From positions 1 through 8,618 of the forward strand of contig JAUXXK010000331.1 in NCBI GenBank assembly GCA_030681145.1: 8,618 bases of DNA. The letters run 5' to 3'. The notes under the pieces are model-generated. The model made no database searches and had not been told where the DNA came from. It was given only the letters and a program-made list of their open reading frames with translations. Below, one piece after another: positions 5,736 to 8,618 of this stretch; within the stretch, counting starts at the first letter, position 1; each line of letters begins with the position of its first letter. A program made the position numbers and the translations under genes. The DNA is from Methanobacteriaceae archaeon (GTDB lineage: Archaea > Methanobacteriota > Methanobacteria > Methanobacteriales > Methanobacteriaceae).

Positions 5736-5760
5736 ACTAAAAATTACTTCATTAAATAAT

Positions 5761-5799
5761 ATAAACTTTTTATAGTTTATTTTACTTCATTTTTTTTTT
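5761..5799 (+). terminator. Terminator of the metE-thyA-mch operon
   Basis: A hairpin with 7-bp arms ATAAACT (5761-5767) and AGTTTAT (5774-5780), loop TTTTAT, is followed by T10 at 5790-5799. It starts 25 nt after the mch stop. It is the clearest terminator in the window. Confidence 0.65.
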
Positions 5800-5835
5800 A
5801 AATTTAGGGAATTTACACACATTTTAATTAATTAT

Positions 5836-5874
5836 AAAAAATAAAAAAAGGTAATAACTAGTATTTTTAACTAG
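5836..5874 (-). terminator. Terminator of the DUF2807 lipoprotein gene
   Basis: On the minus strand a 5-bp stem, CTAGT/ACTAG (5858-5862 and 5870-5874), overlaps the TAA stop. It is followed by runs of T7 (5843-5849) and T6 (5836-5841). With the plus-strand site at 5761-5799 it insulates the two convergent genes. Confidence 0.5.
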
Positions 5875-6577
5875 CTTGGTTTATTTGTCCTCCACCATTG
5901 ATTTGTTTTGTAACTTTTGGGTTTCCAAAGTAACTTATTTCTCCAAAACCATTTATTACAGCATTTAAAACACTTGATGCTCTCACTGTTCCTTTTCCAG
6001 CACCATTTATGGTTATTGATGTATTTTTAGTAGCTAATGACATTGCAGTGTAATCTCCAGCTCCATTGACTACTATGGTCTGTTTATCTGCGCTACCCGA
6101 TGCACTAAGTTTTCCAGCACCAGTTATTGAGACTGTAAGTTCTTTTAAGGTTATATTATTTAGATTACCATTAGCAGCACCATTTACAATCACATTTAAA
6201 TTATCTACATTTAACTTATCCGCATTTAATTCCCCAGCTCCTGAAATTTCTATTGAACTTATATTTTTTACGGTAAGGTAAAACTTAGGTGTTTTTGTTG
6301 GAGCAATGGTTCCGTCGTAATTAATTGTGAGTTTTTTATTATCTACACTAGTTTTTATAGTGGGAATTACATTATCCTCTGCTTCTATAATTAAAGATTC
6401 GGTGTTTCCTTGTTTAATAATTATATCCCCGGTTCCATCGAATACTACCTCTTCAAATCCACTTACCTTAGATGTTTCATTAATTACATTTCCAGATCCG
6501 GTTCCACCACTTCCAATACACCCCGATGCGGCAACTACAATTCCTAGAAGAAGAATTAATACAAAATTCTTTTTCAA
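5867..6577 (-). CDS. DUF2807 (head GIN domain) lipoprotein with beta-helix repeats
   Basis: A 236-residue exported lipoprotein. Residues 1-19 form a signal peptide (MKKNFVLILLLGIVVAAS), and ASGC at 17-20 is a lipobox that would be cut before Cys20, leaving a lipid-anchored protein outside the cytoplasmic membrane. A Gly/Ser linker (21-30) precedes the DUF2807 domain, whose start is marked by VSGFEEVVFDGTGDIIIKQG (38-57). From residue 112 it carries about seven repeats of 18-20 residues, each with a Gly turn: SGAG 112, NGAA 132, TGAG 152, NGAG 171, NGAG 191, NGFG 209 and NGGG 227. This is the hallmark of a right-handed beta-helix, one coil per repeat. The start is TTG, fixed by GGAGGG (6583-6588). 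The family is known as putative adhesin-like domains in bacteria. A cell-surface binding role is inference, and the partner is unknown. It stands as a single gene, opposite in direction to its neighbours. Confidence 0.85.
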   Translation of the reverse strand: MKKNFVLILLLGIVVAASGCIGSGGTGSGNVINETSKVSGFEEVVFDGTGDIIIKQGNTESLIIEAEDNVIPTIKTSVDNKKLTINYDGTIAPTKTPKFYLTVKNISSIEISGAGELNADKLNVDNLNVIVNGAANGNLNNITLKELTVSITGAGKLSASGSADKQTIVVNGAGDYTAMSLATKNTSITINGAGKGTVRASSVLNAVINGFGEISYFGNPKVTKQINGGGQINQAS

Positions 6578-6582
6578 AAAAT

Positions 6583-6588
6583 CCCTCC
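6583..6588 (-). promoter_or_regulatory. Ribosome-binding site fixing the TTG start of the lipoprotein gene
   Basis: Read on the minus strand, GGAGGG lies directly upstream of the TTG at 6577-6575, with six nucleotides between GGAGG and the codon. The resulting N-terminus is a well-formed signal peptide (Lys-Lys then a hydrophobic stretch), which supports this start. Confidence 0.75.
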
Positions 6589-6711
6589 TTTTTTGTATAA
6601 GTGCTAATTATTTCTTATTTTAATTTTATTAATAATTAATACTTTAGGATATAATAACCATATATCAAACATCTTAAAAAAAATTAAAATCAATAAATTA
6701 AAGGTTATTTT

Positions 6712-7119
6712 ATGAAAATTATTAATAAAGAAATTGATATTAAAACTTCTAGTAGAATGGAAATAATTGATATAAGTTCAAAAATCAGTGAAATTCTTGT
6801 TGCATCTGGTTTAAAACAGGGAATAATAAATGTATTTACCAGACATTCCACTTCTGCTGTGGTAATCAATGAAAATGAACCACGATTAATAAATGATTTT
6901 GAAAATTTTTTAAAAGAAATAATATCCGAAAATAAGACATATGGTCATAATACTATTGATAATAATGCAGATTCACACCTCAGATCATTTTTATTGGGAA
7001 CTGGTCAGTCTGTCCCATTTGAAAATTATAAAATGGATTTAGGGACTTGGCAGAGTATTTTCTTCGTAGAATTAGATGGGCCAAGAAATAGAAAGGTTAA
7101 GATTACTATTATAGGATAA
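6712..7119 (+). CDS. YjbQ family protein (UPF0047)
   Basis: A 135-residue full-length member of the YjbQ/UPF0047 family, small proteins of mixed alpha/beta fold that form oligomers and occur in all domains. The conserved signature residues are present: TRHSTSAVVINENE (43-56) with His45, the NADSHLRS block (85-92) with His89, and GTWQSIFFVELDGPRNRKV (111-129). Family members such as E. coli YjbQ show weak thiamin phosphate synthase activity in vitro. Whether that is the true role is open, and no thiamin gene lies nearby. The ATG at 6712 has only a weak AAAGG (6700-6704) before it, about seven nucleotides away. The gene is divergent from the lipoprotein gene across a 134-bp AT-rich spacer that must carry both promoters. 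It converges on pheT with only 20 nt between the stop codons. Confidence 0.9.
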   Translation: MKIINKEIDIKTSSRMEIIDISSKISEILVASGLKQGIINVFTRHSTSAVVINENEPRLINDFENFLKEIISENKTYGHNTIDNNADSHLRSFLLGTGQSVPFENYKMDLGTWQSIFFVELDGPRNRKVKITIIG

Positions 7120-7120
7120 G

Positions 7121-7147
7121 TAATCTAATTTGATTAATTCTATTTTT
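7121..7147 (+). terminator. Possible weak terminator between yjbQ and pheT
   Basis: In the 20-nt convergent gap, TAATC (7121-7125) and GATTA (7132-7136) can pair around a 6-nt loop. On the plus strand a T5 run follows at 7143-7147, already inside the end of pheT. The structure is short and AT-rich, so support is modest. Confidence 0.25.
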
Positions 7148-8618
7148 CTATAAATTCTATTTCAAAGGCTACAATTGGATATTCCATATTGAAGTTAGTA
7201 ATTACTTCAGGATGTATTTCTCCAAAAAAACCTTTTATCTGGTTTTTATCATCAATTAATCCACTATTAACCTGAGCACAACGTCCCGCTATAAATGAGG
7301 GGTGGTCAAATGGTTTTAAATTCATGTCATATCCTATGTTTTCCAGAAATGAAGCCACAGTTGATTTAATTTCTGTGAAATTAGCATGAGAGTGGATAAC
7401 TGCTGCAGCAATTTTTTTAACAGTCCGGGTAGATGTTTCAGTACTTTCATCAATATAGAGCACATCACCCACTTCAAAAATTCTTTGAGGAAGTTCTTCG
7501 TGTTTATTATCTTCTAAAAATTCCATCAAACCATTTAAAAGACTTTTTCTAATCATAGTTCTATCTTGAGAAATGGGCTGTGAAACCTCTACTCGTTCAT
7601 CTTCTTCCAGCCTTAAATAATCATAATGCTTTTCTTCATTTGTTAACATTAAACTCATGATTTCTTGGAAACCTAAGCCCACCATAACTTCTCTTAACAG
7701 ATTATCTGAAGTGTACCACTTATTTTCATGGGCAATGGTGGCTATATCTGGTAAATATGGTTCGATATTGTTAAAACAGTATTCAACAGCCACGTTTTCT
7801 ATTAAATCTGTTTCATGAAGAATATCAACTCTATAAGCAGGGATGATGACTATTAATTCCTCTTCAGAAATTATTTCAGCATCCATTCGAGCCCGGTTAA
7901 TTAATTCTTTTATTTCCCCAGCATCCAGATCCAGACCAGTGTACTGACAAGTTTTGGCAACATTCAATTTTTTCTTTTTTGGAGTAAAATCCGGCGTAAC
8001 CACAGTTTTATCAGGATAAACAACTTCCAATGATTCTATTTCACCATCAACTTCTCCAAATGAGGAACATATTATATTCAAAGCATAATTAACGGCTTTT
8101 TCATCAGTTCCGGTAACATCAACCAAAATATTTTGAGTACTTTCCGTTAGTTTAGTAAGCTCACCATTGATAATTGGAGGCATTGATAGCACATTATCAT
8201 TCTTATCCAAAATTACAGGATATGCCTCAAATTTTTCCAGTAAATGGGCGTACTTAGTTCCTTTGGGATGTTCCTGTAATATTTCATTGAGATTCATATT
8301 TATATCTGATTCTAAAGGTTTAAAGGATATATCAGTTCCACCCATGGCATTGTAATAGAAAGGACCTTCAATAACATCTAAATTATGAATTCCTATGGCC
8401 ACTTTTTTCCGGTCTCTTCCAATAACCCAGTGGAGATCTTCCTGAAACTCCATGACCTGTTTTAATTTTTTTTCACCCATTTTCACATTTTTTATTAGTG
8501 CAAAGCTAATGTAAGGCCTGATTTTACTTACCTTTTCATCCACAAAAACTTTTATTCCTGATTCTTTTACAGAATAAATAGGCATTCCTTTTTCTATTCC
8601 AAGAAAACCTTTCAAATT
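7140..8618 (-). CDS. pheT: Phenylalanine-tRNA ligase beta subunit, archaeal type (5' end outside window)
   Basis: The C-terminal 492 residues of PheT, the beta chain of the alpha2-beta2 enzyme that charges tRNA-Phe. The frame is open through the right edge (codon 8616-8618 is Asn), and the TTG at 8615 is an internal Leu rather than a start. Archaeal PheT is about 550 residues, so some 60 N-terminal residues are missing. Counting from that Leu, the B3/B4 editing-region fold spans about 60-200. The B5 domain is at about 215-285, with PAYRVDILHETDLIENVAVEYC. The catalytic-like core runs from about 300 to the end, with SQPISQDRTMIRKSLLNGLMEFL (345-367), IFEVGDVLY (379-387) and KGFFGEIHPEV (461-471). 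It lacks the C-terminal anticodon-binding extension of bacterial PheT, as expected for archaea. It ends 20 nt from yjbQ, tail to tail. No frame disruption is visible. Confidence 0.95.
   Translation of the reverse strand, partial: NLKGFLGIEKGMPIYSVKESGIKVFVDEKVSKIRPYISFALIKNVKMGEKKLKQVMEFQEDLHWVIGRDRKKVAIGIHNLDVIEGPFYYNAMGGTDISFKPLESDINMNLNEILQEHPKGTKYAHLLEKFEAYPVILDKNDNVLSMPPIINGELTKLTESTQNILVDVTGTDEKAVNYALNIICSSFGEVDGEIESLEVVYPDKTVVTPDFTPKKKKLNVAKTCQYTGLDLDAGEIKELINRARMDAEIISEEELIVIIPAYRVDILHETDLIENVAVEYCFNNIEPYLPDIATIAHENKWYTSDNLLREVMVGLGFQEIMSLMLTNEEKHYDYLRLEEDERVEVSQPISQDRTMIRKSLLNGLMEFLEDNKHEELPQRIFEVGDVLYIDESTETSTRTVKKIAAAVIHSHANFTEIKSTVASFLENIGYDMNLKPFDHPSFIAGRCAQVNSGLIDDKNQIKGFFGEIHPEVITNFNMEYPIVAFEIEFIEK

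Noticed and set aside
6066..6623. Plus-strand frames opposite the DUF2807 gene
   Set aside because: The minus strand carries a clear signal peptide, lipobox and repeat domain; the plus frames are mirror images of the Gly/Asn-rich repeats.
8167..8355. Plus-strand 62-codon frame inside pheT
   Set aside because: It is antisense to a conserved part of PheT; no ribosome-binding site or family resemblance.
8613..8615. TTG as the start codon of pheT
   Set aside because: The frame continues to the window edge, and the archaeal PheT family has about 60 more residues before this GFLGIEKG stretch, so the codon is an internal Leu.

Overview
The window looks like chromosomal DNA of a hydrogenotrophic methanogen, most likely order Methanobacteriales and probably Methanobacterium-like (order fairly confident, genus is inference). 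Reasons: a complete methenyl-H4MPT cyclohydrolase gene (mch), the methanogen-restricted DUF1890 and DUF1894 proteins, an archaeal-type thymidylate synthase, an archaeal-type PheT, strong GGAGG/GAGGTGAT ribosome-binding sites, very AT-rich spacers, and poly-T tracts at gene ends in place of GC-rich bacterial terminators. No tRNA, rRNA, CRISPR array, insertion sequence or phage gene was seen.

Layout: (1) 1-205 is AT-rich non-coding DNA leading to a GNAT acetyltransferase (206-703, +). (2) A 240-bp spacer holds two abutting dyad symmetries (854-890), followed by a probable three-gene unit on +: a polytopic membrane protein with a TTG start (944-2023), DUF1890 (2073-2540) and DUF1894 (2543-2848). 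(3) A 231-bp spacer ending in a putative promoter leads to a compact one-carbon operon on +: core-type MetE (3080-4042), ThyA (4083-4763) and Mch (4773-5735), ended by a hairpin plus T10. (4) A convergent minus-strand gene (5867-6577) encodes a lipoprotein with a DUF2807 (head GIN) beta-helix-like repeat domain. (5) A YjbQ-family protein (6712-7119, +) diverges from it. (6) pheT (7140-8618, -) converges on yjbQ and runs off the right edge, missing its N-terminal roughly 60 codons. No gene-free stretch exceeds 300 bases.

How they work together: Mch acts in the central C1 branch of methanogenesis on the carrier tetrahydromethanopterin. ThyA and MetE withdraw C1 units at the methylene and methyl levels for dTMP and methionine, so the operon joins catabolic C1 flow to two biosynthetic exits. 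Upstream, the membrane protein/DUF1890/DUF1894 cassette has no assigned function. Its tight spacing and position beside C1 genes make it the best candidate in this window for an undescribed, methanogen-specific system. The remaining genes (GNAT, YjbQ, pheT) look like ordinary chromosomal genes, and the DUF2807 lipoprotein looks like a cell-surface accessory gene.
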